A DNA stretch of 64,000 bases from VRUE01 sp963718775 (lineage in GTDB: Bacteria > Actinomycetota > Thermoleophilia > Solirubrobacterales > 70-9): contig OY970377.1 of assembly GCA_963718775.1 (NCBI GenBank), positions 2,604,001 through 2,668,000 on the forward strand. Direction: 5' to 3'. This document shows, in pieces, positions 1 to 9,006 of the stretch. A program made the position numbers and the translations under genes. The first letter of the stretch is position 1; each line of letters begins with the position of its first letter. Below the pieces are notes generated by a model. The model was not told where the DNA came from and made no database searches. It saw only the letters and a program-made list of their open reading frames with translations.

Positions 1-54
1 CTCGTCACGACCCTCGGCTTTGCGGTCGCGACGGCGCTCTCGAGTGTTTCCTAG
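1..54 (+). CDS. Possible C-terminal end of a protein starting left of the window
   Basis: The first frame is open from base 1 to a TAG at 52-54. Its 17 residues are mostly hydrophobic (it reads LVTTLGFAVATALSSVS) and could be the last membrane segment of a protein. It would converge on the next gene with 16 bases between the stops. Seventeen codons carry little weight, so this is a weak call and no family can be named. Confidence 0.25.
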   Translation, partial: LVTTLGFAVATALSSVS

Positions 55-70
55 CCTGGGTCGAGGCGCC

Positions 71-1930
71 CTAGCGGCTCGCCGTCAGTGTCGCGCTGGC
101 GTAGTTGGTGCCGGCGTTGGTTGCCGCGGTGATCGTCTCGTTGTAGGTGCCGGCCGATTTGGCGGTGAAGGTGAAGCTGGCCGTGGATTCGGCGGGGCCG
201 GTGTTGGCGATCGTCAGCGGGGTGCCGACGATCGTGCCGCCGGTGGTGGTGATTTTGACCGTGTGGCCCGTGCCCACGGCGTTGACGGTGTTGCCGAGGC
301 TGTCGGTGACGTTGATCCGCGCGACGACGGTGCCGCTGTTGCCCAGTTCCGTCACCGCGCAGGTGAAGAGACAGGTCGAGCCGAGCACGCCGCCGCTGAT
401 GTTGACGTTGGAGAAGGCCCATTTCGCGGCGGTTCCCGGGTTGACCGTCACGGCCAGCGGCGTCGTCGTGATCGTGCCGTCGCTGACCGCGATGCTCGCG
501 GCGCCGGCGCGGTTGAGTTTCATCACGCCGTTTTTCGACGAGCCGACTTTGGCGGCGCCGGAGCTGAAGTTGATCGCGGTCGCCGAGCCGAAGTTGATCA
601 CCGAGCCGGAGTTGTCGACCACGGTCGGCAGGACGCCGGTGGGGCTTGCCGAGGAACCGGAGAAGATCAGGTCGTGGAGGCCGGTATAGGTGGTCGCCGT
701 GTTGCCGTAGGGGTCGTAGGCGGTGATCGTCAGGCTGTTGGTCCCCCCGGCCGTCATCGTGGCGGTGCCGGCGAGCGTGAACCTCGAGGCTGACGCGACG
801 GTGACCGTCACCGAGGTCGTCGCGCTGGTCAGCGTGCCGTCGCTGACTTTGAGGCTGTTGCTGCCGGGTTTGTAGAGGGTCATCACCCCGTTGGCCTCTT
901 CGGCGACGCTGGCCACCCCGGCGTCGAACTCGACAGCCGTGGGGCTGCCGAAGGGCACCGCCGTCCCGGAGTTGTCGCTGACCGTGGGCGTGTTGCCGCC
1001 GGGGCTGGCCGAGGCCCCCGAGAAGGTGAGGTCGTGCGAGCCGGTGTAGGTCGTTATCGGGTTGCCGTAGGTGTCGGAGACGGTGATCGTCAGGTTGTTC
1101 TCGGTCCCCGCGACCGGCGTCGTCGTCGGCACGGCCAGCGAGATTTTCGGGGTCGCCGCGGTGGCGACGGTGAGGGCCAGGTCCGGCGAGCTCGAGGTCG
1201 AGCCCTCGCTGACTTTGATCGTCGTCGCGCCGCTCTTGTAGAGCTTCATGACGCCGTTTTTGGTCGAGGAAGTGGTTTTGGCGACGCCGGCGGTGAAGGT
1301 GATCGCCGTCGCCGAGCCGAAGTTGACCGCCGTCCCGCCGCTGTTGCCGACCGTCGGTTTCGTCCCGCTGGGGCTTTCCAGCGCCCCGGAGAAGACCAGG
1401 TTGTGGGAGCCGGTGTAGGTCGTGACGGTGTTGTCGTTGCCGTCCAGGGCGGTGATCGTCAGGTTGTCGGCGGCCCCGGCCGTCGGGGTCGTGGATGCCG
1501 CCTGCAGGTCGAAGTGGGTGGCCTGTCCAGGCGTGACTTTCACCGTCGTCGAGCTGATCGTGCTCCACGAGCGCCAGTTGGCGGTGGCGACGTAGCTGTG
1601 CGTGCCGGTCGCGAGGCCGCTGTCGGTGCAGTCGGTCGCTGTGGTTTTCCCGTTTGGGCAGGTGCCCCCGGCCGTGCCCCCGTCGCGTGAGATGGAGTAG
1701 GTGATGGCGCCCGGTCCAGGAGGGGCAACGGCGCTCCAGCTCACTTCGACGGTCCCGTCAGTCGCCAGTTTGGCGGTGACCGTGGGCGACGACAGTTTCG
1801 AGACGCTCGCCGACGCGCTCCCCGTCCCTTTGGTCGAGAAGTAGGCCGAGGCCGTGCCCGGCATCGTCGTGGCGGCCAGGGCAAGGACCAGCGCCAGGCC
1901 GGCAATGCTCGTCGACAGCCGGGACCTCAT
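71..1930 (-). CDS. Secreted protein with an FN3-like domain and Ig-like repeats
   Basis: A 619-residue exported protein. ATG at 1930 is followed by a signal peptide of about 30 residues, then AYFSTKGTGSAS, the SipW/TasA-type start of a mature fibre protein. A fibronectin III-like domain occupies about residues 45-125. Four beta-sandwich repeats of about 110 residues follow, each with the pattern N(S/N)LTIT-D-GN-TTYTG-H-L-FSG in the first three copies; the last copy has diverged and ends at the C terminus. No catalytic motif is visible, so a structural or adhesive surface role is likely. The start overlaps the stop of the upstream gene by four bases (ATGA), so the two are probably translationally coupled. 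The frame is intact, unlike its neighbour. Confidence 0.75.
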   Translation of the reverse strand: MRSRLSTSIAGLALVLALAATTMPGTASAYFSTKGTGSASASVSKLSSPTVTAKLATDGTVEVSWSAVAPPGPGAITYSISRDGGTAGGTCPNGKTTATDCTDSGLATGTHSYVATANWRSWSTISSTTVKVTPGQATHFDLQAASTTPTAGAADNLTITALDGNDNTVTTYTGSHNLVFSGALESPSGTKPTVGNSGGTAVNFGSATAITFTAGVAKTTSSTKNGVMKLYKSGATTIKVSEGSTSSSPDLALTVATAATPKISLAVPTTTPVAGTENNLTITVSDTYGNPITTYTGSHDLTFSGASASPGGNTPTVSDNSGTAVPFGSPTAVEFDAGVASVAEEANGVMTLYKPGSNSLKVSDGTLTSATTSVTVTVASASRFTLAGTATMTAGGTNSLTITAYDPYGNTATTYTGLHDLIFSGSSASPTGVLPTVVDNSGSVINFGSATAINFSSGAAKVGSSKNGVMKLNRAGAASIAVSDGTITTTPLAVTVNPGTAAKWAFSNVNISGGVLGSTCLFTCAVTELGNSGTVVARINVTDSLGNTVNAVGTGHTVKITTTGGTIVGTPLTIANTGPAESTASFTFTAKSAGTYNETITAATNAGTNYASATLTASR

Positions 1931-2708
1931 CCGCTCGCCGTCCCGGTGAACGCCAGCGGGAACTGCGCCCCCTGGCAGGCGTCCTGGTTGACCGGCAGGT
2001 CGCGCAGCTGGATTGCCGGCGGCGAGACACCCGGGGCGGGCAGGCTCACCGACCCTCTGGCGGGAATTTTGAGGGGCGTCGCGCTCGAGACGCTGGACTC
2101 GATCAGCACGAGGTTGGCGGCGCTCGCGCATCCCGGTGCGTCGGCGGTCGCCGCGACCCGCAGGCTGGTGACGCGGATCGGCACCGGGTTGGGGTTGGCG
2201 ATCGTCAGCGGCAGCGATACCGGCGCCGCGCCTGGGTAGAGCCGGGCGAGGTTGGCCAGTTGCGGCACGATCGAGAAGTCCTTCGGTTCGAGCAGCGTCC
2301 AGCGGAACCGGGTTGCCCGCCCGCGCCGCCCCCGCCGGTCCAGGGCCCTCACCGAGAAGGCGTGATCGCCAGGGACGAGTCGCGTGAAGACGACCGGTGC
2401 CTGGCAGGCCCGCCAGGCCGCCCGTCGATACGGCACTGGAAGCGCGGGCCGCGGGCCCGCAGCGTGAAGCCGAACCGGGCTGTGGTCGAGGTCGCCCACT
2501 TGTTCGGGCGCTGGGTGATCTTCGGTCCCGGCAGTCGCGCCGAAGCGGATGGGCGGCTGGCTCCGGCTCCGGCGTCCCGTCCCTCGCCCGGCGCGGCCGC
2601 GTAGGCGACCGCGCCAAGGCAGGCGATGATGCCGAGCGCTGTCAGCAGCGCGCCCGGGACGGCCCTCGCGCCTTGGCCGTCCCGTTCTCTGGGGGAACCG
2701 CTCTTCAC
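1927..2708 (-). CDS. TasA-like exported protein, one frameshift
   Basis: The N-terminal part reads from ATG 2708 and has an N-terminal membrane segment (ALLTALGIIACLGAVAYAA). It then enters an Ig-like motif of the type FxC-R-DG. The frame changes near 2420-2430, and the second half continues with AWRACQAPVVFTRL and GDHAFSVRALD, the normal continuation of that domain. The C-terminal domain has LYPGAAPVSL and ends with VNQDACQGA plus a short tail. The same two motifs occur in the next gene upstream (2719-3189), so both carry the same beta-sandwich fold. Together with the following gene this looks like a fibre or pilus-like surface operon. The break is probably a sequence error, since both halves are well conserved in style. 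No signal peptidase SipW is visible in the window. Confidence 0.65.
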
Positions 2709-2718
2709 CGCAGTGGAT

Positions 2719-3189
2719 CTAGCTGTTGGTCAGGTGCAGCGTCAGCGTCGCGCCCTGGCAGGCATCCTGGTTGACCCCGGTTTCGTTCATCGTCAGGGTT
2801 CCGGTCGCGGCTACGCTCTGGCCGTTGCCTGGTGAGATGACCTCGTTGACGTTGACCGGGGCCATCGTGAAGTCCGGATTGCCGCCCGAGATCACGGTGC
2901 TGCAGCTCGAGTGCCCGGAATCGACGCTGATGCTGGCCAGCGTCACCGTGCCTACCCGCTGCACGCCCGAGGACGGGTTGTCGACGGTGAACGTCACCGG
3001 CGACGAGGAGCCCGGGTAGAGGTTGGAGGAGATCGTCGCGTGCAGCGTCACGGCCGAGCTCGAGCCGACTGCCGCGGTACCGGTGCCCGATCCGCTTGAA
3101 GTGAAGAACGCCACCGCGGCGGCAGTGACCACCAGTGCGGCGCCGCAACCGAGCACGGCGTACGTGCGCTTGCTTTTCATCCAGCCCAT
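2719..3189 (-). CDS. SipW-dependent TasA/camelysin-like secreted protein
   Basis: A 156-residue protein. The start at 3189 is chosen because AAGGGGGA lies about eight bases upstream. A second ATG at 3180 has no better site. Residues 5-30 are an export signal (TYAVLGCGAALVVTAAAVAFF) followed by FTSSGSGTG, the usual junction of SipW-type substrates. The mature part has LYPGSSSPVTFTV and a C-terminal NQDACQGATLTLHLTNS. Only two cysteines pair naturally (CSTV and DACQG), which suits one disulfide in a beta sandwich. It is the first gene of a three-gene reverse-strand set whose other members are also surface proteins. Family assignment is by style and motif, so the exact fibre function is inference. 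Confidence 0.7.
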   Translation of the reverse strand: MGWMKSKRTYAVLGCGAALVVTAAAVAFFTSSGSGTGTAAVGSSSAVTLHATISSNLYPGSSSPVTFTVDNPSSGVQRVGTVTLASISVDSGHSSCSTVISGGNPDFTMAPVNVNEVISPGNGQSVAATGTLTMNETGVNQDACQGATLTLHLTNS

Positions 3190-3348
3190 CTTCGATTCCC
3201 CCTTGGTTAAGTGCGAGATAGGCGATCTGAGGACCGCCAGCGCGAGGGCATCGGCCGCATGCACAAGTTTCTTGAGGCATGCAAAGGCAAACAGAATTTT
3301 TCTTTGTTGTCCGCTCTGTACAGCCATGTGGGCGGGGAGCCGTGACCT

Positions 3349-4116
3349 ATGCTGGCGCGCATGGCTGCCAGTCCACAAAAAGCGGTACGTGCGGTCGTGC
3401 GCGGGGAGGTGCAGGGCGTCGGTTTCCGTGACGGGGTGCTTCACCGGGCGCATCAGCTCGAGGTTTTGGGCTGGGTGCGCAACGAGGACGACGGCAGCAT
3501 TCTCGTCCACGCGGAGGGCGCGGAGCAGGCGGTCGACGAGATGATCGCGTTCCTCGGCGAGGGCCCGCCGGCCGCGCAGGTTGCCGAGGTGGCGACCGAG
3601 CCCGTCAAGGTCGAGGGCCATGAGCAGTTCGCGATCCGCGGCGTCAGCGCCGGGGTCTTCGTCGTCCAGGAGCACGCCGCCACCGCCCGCCATTTCGACC
3701 TGCGCCTCGAGGTTGGCGGGGTGATGCGCTCCTGGGCGGTTCCGAAGGGCCCCTCGCTGGATCCCGCCGTCAAACGCTTCGCGATCGAGGTCGCCGACCA
3801 CTCGATCGACCACAACGGCTTCGAGGGCGAGACCGATGGCGGCGGCGTGATCGTCTGGGATCGCGGCAGCTACGAGCAGGGCGGCCGGGTCGCCTGGCCG
3901 GAGGCGCTCGAGCGTGGCCACGCCGTCTTCGTCCTCCATGGCGAGAAGCTGCGCGGCGGTTTCGCGCTGCAGCGCACTCGCGCCGGCGAGAAGGCCCAGT
4001 GGCTGCTGATCAAGCGGCGCGACGAGCAGGCACGCTCAGGCTCCGACGTGGTCGCCGAACAGCCGCAATCGGTGCTCAGCGGCAGCACGCTCGACGAGCT
4101 CCTAGGGCGCGACTGA
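3349..4116 (+). CDS. Acylphosphatase fused to a LigD-type 3'-phosphoesterase domain
   Basis: A 255-residue two-domain protein. Residues 12-97 are an acylphosphatase: VRGEVQGVGFR and GWVRN supply the catalytic Arg27 and Asn45. Residues 101-180 match the 3'-phosphoesterase module of bacterial DNA ligase D: FVVQEHAATARHFDLRLE, SWAVPKGPSLDP and VIVWDRGSYE. The metal and phosphate ligands expected in that family are present as His109, His115, Asp117, Arg119 and His151; the usual Tyr near the last site is His155 here. Phosphoesterase domains trim 3'-phosphates or ribonucleotides before end joining. No ligase or primase domain follows. The start at 3349 is preferred over 3361 because GGGGAG sits about nine bases ahead of it. 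The downstream P450 gene begins two bases after the stop. Confidence 0.8.
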   Translation: MLARMAASPQKAVRAVVRGEVQGVGFRDGVLHRAHQLEVLGWVRNEDDGSILVHAEGAEQAVDEMIAFLGEGPPAAQVAEVATEPVKVEGHEQFAIRGVSAGVFVVQEHAATARHFDLRLEVGGVMRSWAVPKGPSLDPAVKRFAIEVADHSIDHNGFEGETDGGGVIVWDRGSYEQGGRVAWPEALERGHAVFVLHGEKLRGGFALQRTRAGEKAQWLLIKRRDEQARSGSDVVAEQPQSVLSGSTLDELLGRD

Positions 4117-4118
4117 CC

Positions 4119-5437
4119 ATGGCCGAGGTCCGCCCAGCCTCAGACATCGCCGGCGCTCCTCTGCCCGGCCCGCTGCAGTCCTGGCTTGGCATCGCCTTCC
4201 CGATCAAGTCGCGGCAGGTCATGCGCAAGCGCTACGGCAGCGTCTTTCGCTCCAACGACTCGATCGCCGGCGAGCTCTTCCACGTCGCCGACCGCGACCT
4301 GGTCGAGCAGATGTTCAAGTGGAAGCCGGCGGCGTACAACGTCGCCGAGCCCCGCGAGATCATGGAGCCCGTCGTCGGGCCGGCCTCGCTGCTGCTGCTC
4401 GACGGCGACCGGCACCTGCGCATGCGCAAGCTGATGCTGCCGCCGTTTCACGGCCAGGCGATCGCCAGCTACGCCGAGCTGATCGAGCAGATCACCGACC
4501 GAGAGATCGACAGCTGGAGCCCGGGCGAGACGATCCGCACCCGCACGTGTCGCCCAGGCGATCACGCTGGAGGTGATGATCCGGGCCGTCTTCGGCGTCT
4601 CCGACCCCGACCGCATCGCCGAGCTGAAGCGACGCCTGCCGCGGCTCTCCTCGCTCAACCCGGTGCTGCTCGCCATGCAGAAGGACCTCGGCCCGCTCAG
4701 CCCCTGGGGTCGTTTCCTCCGCAATCGCGACCGCGTCGACGAGATCCTCTACGAGGAGATCCGCCGGCGCCGCGACGATCCGGACCGCGAGGCGCACAAC
4801 GACATCCTCACCCTGCTGCTTGCGGCCCGCGACGAGGACGGCAATCCGCTCACCGACCGGGAGCTGCGCGACGAGCTGATCACGATCCTGCTCGCTGGGC
4901 ACGAGACGACGGCGACGTCGATCGGCTGGGCGTTCGAGCGGCTTCTGCGCACGCCGCAGGCGCTGGAGCGGCTGACCGCGGAGGTGAAGGCGGGGGAGGG
5001 GAGCGAGTACCTGGAGGCGACGATCAAGGAGACCCTTCGCGTACGGCCTGTCGTCACCGAGGTGTTCCGCTCGCCGACCGAGCCGACCGAGCTGGGCGGC
5101 TACCGGTTCGAGGCCGGCTCGCAGCTGGCGGTCTCGATCTCGCTCTTGCAGTGCGACCCCGAGCTGTATGCGCCCGACCCGTTTGCCTTCCGCCCCGAGC
5201 GCTTCCTCGAAGGGGCGCCGGAGCCCTACACCTGGATCCCCTTCGGCGGCGGCGTGCGTCGCTGCATCGGAGCGCCCTTCGCGCTGCTCGAGATGAAGAT
5301 CGCGATCGCGCAGGATCCTCACCCGCACGCAGCTCCGCGCCCGCCGGGCCAAGGACGAGAAGGCGAGCTTCCGGGGAGTGACGGTGCTGCCAAGCCGCGG
5401 TGGCGAGGCGGTTGTGGAGAGCGTCAGGGAAGCATGA
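4119..5437 (+). CDS. Cytochrome P450, two frameshifts
   Basis: The reading starts at ATG 4119 with the N-terminal helices. It breaks near 4540-4552 and resumes as AQAITLEVMIRAVFGV. It then carries the I-helix LLAGHETTATS (about 4890-4920), the K-helix KETLRVRP with the ExxR pair, and the heme-binding loop FGGGVRRCIGAPFA, so the enzyme is complete. Near 5313 one extra base shifts the frame; removing it gives ILTRTQLRARRA and a stop at 5435-5437. That stop overlaps the ATG of the VOC gene, which supports the corrected reading. The overall form resembles the P450 that starts at 63506. The substrate is unknown. Confidence 0.8.
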
Positions 5438-6069
5438 CCGCGACGATCGACGAGCTGACGGTTGCCGACCTGCCGGAGGCCTGGGCGGCGCTCGGGTTCG
5501 AGGTGGACGGCGATACGTGCGTGGTCGGCGATGTGCGGATTCGGCTGGCCGGTCCGGATGCGGGCAGGGGGCTGAGCGGCTGGTCCTTGCGTGGCGTCGA
5601 GACGACCGAGCTGGATGGGCTGACGACGACGCTTTCGGATCGCCAGCCGCCGAGCGAGGCGCCGGCGCATCCCAACGGCATCGCCAGGCTCGACCACGTC
5701 GTCGCGATCACGCCCGCGCTCGAGCGGACGGTGGCTGCGCTGCAGGCGGCTGGCTTGGACCTGCGTCGCATCCGCGAGGAGCCGACGCCGGCGGGGGCTC
5801 CTCGCCAGGCGTTCTTCCGCCTCGGCGCCAACATCCTCGAGGTCGTCCAGGAGCCCGCCGAGGCGACCGAGCGCGCCGGTGGCGACCGACCGGCCTTTTT
5901 CTGGGGCCTCGCCTTCGTCGCCCCCGATCTCGACGCGACCGTCGCCGGGCTCGGCGACCGCGTCAGCGAGATCCGCCCCGCCATCCAGCCCGGCCGCCGC
6001 ATCGCCACGCTCCGCCGTTCCGCCGGCCTCGCGCTGCCGATCGCGCTGATCACCCCGACCGTCAAGTAG
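5434..6069 (+). CDS. VOC (glyoxalase-fold) family protein
   Basis: 211 residues, starting at an ATG that overlaps the stop of the P450 gene by four bases, so the two are probably made together. Two VOC half-modules are recognisable. The clearest runs from RLDHVVAITPALERTVAAL to RQAFFRLGANILEVV, which has the beta-alpha-beta-beta-beta order and a Glu at the usual metal position. The family covers metal-dependent lyases, isomerases, dioxygenases and resistance proteins, so the reaction cannot be named. The frame is intact. Confidence 0.7.
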   Translation: MTATIDELTVADLPEAWAALGFEVDGDTCVVGDVRIRLAGPDAGRGLSGWSLRGVETTELDGLTTTLSDRQPPSEAPAHPNGIARLDHVVAITPALERTVAALQAAGLDLRRIREEPTPAGAPRQAFFRLGANILEVVQEPAEATERAGGDRPAFFWGLAFVAPDLDATVAGLGDRVSEIRPAIQPGRRIATLRRSAGLALPIALITPTVK

Positions 6070-6114
6070 GGACGCGGCGTTGCGACCTCACAAAATCCCG
6101 ACCCCAGCCGTTCT

Positions 6115-6659
6115 ATGACCATCACGCCTACTTGGACGATCTACGAGAGCCCGCTGGGGGCGCTGACCGTGATCGCCGGCCCGAGTGGAGTCAGGAGCAT
6201 CTGCTTCCCTGGGCGTTCGCCCCGTCTCGACGAGTCGGCTCGGGCGCCCCTTGCCGACACGGTCGAGCAGCTCGAGCAGTACTTCGCCGGTGAGCGCAAG
6301 GACTTCGAGCTGTCGCTCGACCTTGCCGGGACGCCTTTCCAACGGCTTGTCTGGGAGTGCCTCCGGGAGATTCCCTACGGATCGACGATCAGCTACGGCG
6401 AGCTGGCCGGACAGGTTGAGCCGGCGGCCTATCCCGACGACCTCGAGCCCTACCAGCGCGTTCGCCTCGCGGCCGCCACGGTTGGGCGCACCCCGACGCC
6501 GATCGTCGTGCCGTGTCACCGCGTCATCGGCGCCGACGGCTCCCTCACCGGCTACGGCGGGGTCTGCAGAGAAAGCAGGCGCTGCTCGACCTCGAGCGCC
6601 GCGGCGCTGGTCTGCCCGTACATCCGGGTCAGGATCTCGAGCAGCTCGGGCTGCTCTAG
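6115..6659 (+). CDS. ogt: Methylated-DNA--protein-cysteine methyltransferase, one frameshift
   Basis: Suicide repair of O6-alkylguanine. The sequence TPFQRLVWECLREIPYGSTISYGELA (residues about 73-98) and VVPCHRVIGADGSLTGYGGG contain the DNA-binding helix and the acceptor Cys134 in PCHRV. The segment between them is longer than usual (VEPAAYPDDLEPYQ). Near 6563 the run of G is one base short; restoring it gives LQRKQALLDLERRG and a stop at 6657-6659, a normal Ogt C terminus. Uncorrected, the frame reads straight into the next gene. The N-terminal 65 residues are the usual AdaB-type ribonuclease-like domain. It begins 45 bases after the VOC gene. Confidence 0.8.
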
Positions 6660-6687
6660 CCGCGAGACATACGCGAAGCTGCCGGGC

Positions 6688-7629
6688 GTGACGCCCGCCG
6701 ATAACACGCCGCTCTCCGCCTATCAGCTGGTGGCGAGGGCGTTCGGTGTGTACCGGCGTTACCCGCTGCTCTTCCTCGTGCTTGCCGCTGGGGTGGTCGT
6801 GCCCTATGAGCTGATCGTGCTCGTAACCACCGGCACGGGTCCCCTCTCGCGATCGTCGATCGGCCTCGAAACCGGGTTCTTGTTGTTCTTGTTCGAGTGG
6901 GCTTTGGTCGGCCCATTGGTTTCGGCGCTGCACGTGCACGCGGTTGGCGAGTTGCGGGAAGGGGGGAGCCCGCGACTCGTCCCGATCGCCAAGCGGGGGC
7001 TGGCGGTGCTGCCGGTGGTCATCGCGGCATCGATCATCGCCGGGTTGGGGATCGGCCTGGGACTGCTGGCCTTCGTCATTCCGGGGATCGTCCTGATGCT
7101 GCGCTGGTACGTCGTCGCCCAGACCGCCGCGATTGAGCACGAAGGCTGGCTGCCGGCGCTGCACAGGGGCGCACAGCTGACGGACGGCCACTACGGCCAT
7201 GTCTTCGTATTCGCCGTCTACACCACCGTGATCGTCTCGGTGCCCTCGCTCCTGGCTGGCCTCGGTTTCGACGGGGAGTCCACCACTGCCGTCTCATTCC
7301 TCACCGGCGTAATCGTCCAGATCGTCGCGCTTTCCTTCGCCGCCTTGGCCACGGCGCTTCTCTACTACGACCTGCGCGCCCGCCGCGAGGCATCGTCGGC
7401 GCGGTCGCTCGCTGGCAGGTCATCGGTGACAAGCGATGGCAGCCCACGGACCAATCACTCGCTTGATCCGAGGAAGTACACCGACGAGGAGAGGCCAAAG
7501 GGCTGGTACGTAGATCCCAGCTCTCCCGACCGAATGCGCTACTGGGGTGTGGGCGATCCACCCGGTTGGGGAGGCGACACGCGGACGCCGCGAAAGATCA
7601 AGCGCGCCTGGGCGGGCGAGAGCGAGTGA
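6688..7629 (+). CDS. Integral membrane protein with a C-terminal DUF2510-like tail
   Basis: GTG at 6688 gives 313 residues. At least five membrane segments are visible (for example LLFLVLAAGVVVPYELIVLV, LAVLPVVIAASIIAGLGIGL and FLTGVIVQIVALSFAALATA). The layout resembles the membrane domain of glycerophosphodiester phosphodiesterase-like proteins. The C terminus has GWYVDPSSPDRMRYWG, close to the DUF2510 signature. The function is unknown. The stop abuts the stop of the convergent DUF488 gene with no gap. Confidence 0.6.
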   Translation: MTPADNTPLSAYQLVARAFGVYRRYPLLFLVLAAGVVVPYELIVLVTTGTGPLSRSSIGLETGFLLFLFEWALVGPLVSALHVHAVGELREGGSPRLVPIAKRGLAVLPVVIAASIIAGLGIGLGLLAFVIPGIVLMLRWYVVAQTAAIEHEGWLPALHRGAQLTDGHYGHVFVFAVYTTVIVSVPSLLAGLGFDGESTTAVSFLTGVIVQIVALSFAALATALLYYDLRARREASSARSLAGRSSVTSDGSPRTNHSLDPRKYTDEERPKGWYVDPSSPDRMRYWGVGDPPGWGGDTRTPRKIKRAWAGESE

Positions 7630-8119
7630 TCAGTCGCCTGTCGGGCGCAGGTGCTCGACGCTGAAGCCCCAGTCGTCCCGCAGGCGTGCCGCGATCAGCG
7701 AGCGGTGGCAGGCCTCCGGGTCGCGCTCGACGCAGAGCAGCGCCGCCGAGCTGTTGCCGATCCACTTGACGATCGGCTCCAGGTCGGCGGGGTCGAGGAT
7801 CTGCTCCGTGTAGAGACGGGCGTACTCGGGGGCGAGGACGGTGCGGGAGCGCTTGCCCTCGCCGCGCCTGGCGTCCTCGCGGTACTGGAGCTGGCGCAGC
7901 TCGGTGGTCGGGGCCAGCTCCTTCAGGTGGGTGTAGGCGATGTCCGCCTCGGCGAGGGCAGCCTGCAGGCGCGCGGCGTTCGCCCAGGCGTACTCGCTGC
8001 CGCGCACGCCGCGTCGCTGGCGCACGTCGAGCAGGAGGTCGATCTCCGGCCTCGCGCAGGGCGCCGAGGAACGAGTCGCGGTCGAAGCCGTAGACGCCGA
8101 TCGTCGCGATCGCGGCCAT
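7630..8119 (-). CDS. DUF488 family protein, one frameshift
   Basis: The N terminus reads MAAIATIGVYGFDRDSFLGAL. One extra G near 8045 moves the frame, and the rest reads EIDLLLDVRQRRGVRGSEYAW, LKELAPTTELR and WIGNSSAALLCVERDPEACHRSL. The motif LLCVERDPEACHR is the hallmark of DUF488, a family of unknown biochemical role. Corrected length is about 162 residues, normal for the family. Start ATG at 8119. It lies 19 bases downstream of the SDR gene on the same strand and may share its transcript. Confidence 0.7.
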
Positions 8120-8138
8120 CGGGGGCCTCGGCTGCGGC

Positions 8139-8904
8139 TCAGCCCCGCTGCTCGGTCGGGCGGATCAGGATCTCGTTGAGGGAGACGTGCCAGGGGCGGG
8201 TCACCGCGTAGGCGATCGCGTCGGCGATGTCGGCGGCCTCGAGCATCTGCATGTCGGCGAAGCGTTCCCGCACCTGCTCCCGCACTCCGTCGCGGATGTG
8301 GTCGGTGAGCTCGGTGTCGACGGCGCCGGGCTCGATCACGATCGAGCGGACCTTGCGGTCGGCGAACTCCTGGCGGAAGGACTCGCTGAAGGCGCCGACG
8401 CCGTGCTTGGTCAGGTTGTAGACGCCGGAGCCGGCGCGGGCGATGCGGCCGGCGACGGAGCTGATGTTGACCACGTCGGCGCAGCCCCGCTGCGGAGTCC
8501 TCGGCGGCGGCGAGCAGGTGGGGGAGGGCGGCGTGGGTGGTGTTGATCAGGCCCTTGAGGTTGAGGTCGATCATCCGGTCCCACTCCTCGGTGGGCGCGT
8601 CCTCGATCGGGCCGAGCAGCATCTGGCCGGCGTTGTTGACGACGATGTCGAGGCGGCCCAGCTCGTCGACGGTGCGGTCGACCGCGGCGATCGCCTGCTC
8701 CTGGTCGGTGATGTCGGACTGGATCGCCAGCGCGGTGTGACCGGCGCCGCCGATCTCGGAGGCCAGCCGCTCCAGCCGTTCGAGCCGGCGCGCCGCCACC
8801 GCGACTTTGGCCCCCTGGGCGGCCAGCGCCCGCGCGGTCGCCTCGCCGATGCCACTGCTGGCGCCGGTGATCAGCGCAACGGTTCCGTCAAGTGAGGTGG
8901 TCAT
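8139..8904 (-). CDS. Short-chain dehydrogenase/reductase, one frameshift
   Basis: Classical SDR of about 254 residues. The NAD(P) site TGASSGIG is at residues 14-21, NNAG is near 91, and after the break the catalytic part reads VVNISSVAGRIARAGSGVYNLTKHG with the YxxxK pair. The frame changes near 8487, where one extra C separates AAAEDS from CADVVNISSV. The C terminus matches the serine 3-dehydrogenase/YdfG-like branch (ILIRPTEQRG), but the substrate is not certain. Start ATG at 8904. Confidence 0.75.
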
Positions 8905-9006
8905 CTGCGATCCAGTCCTTCGTCTAGGTTGCCGTCTGCATCAAACCGGCTCTGCGGATTGTCGTCTGGCGCTCAAGCTTTCGACTACCCGGTCGATGAG
9001 GACAAG

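Noticed and set aside
20..793. Long open frames opposite the secreted repeat protein and opposite many other genes
   Set aside because: They are Arg/Ala/Gly-rich mirror readings of GC-rich coding DNA, without ribosome sites or known motifs.
6070..6114. A repeat family based on TTGCGACCTCA at 6080 and 25640
   Set aside because: Only the second copy forms a hairpin, and eleven shared bases in GC-rich DNA are weak evidence.
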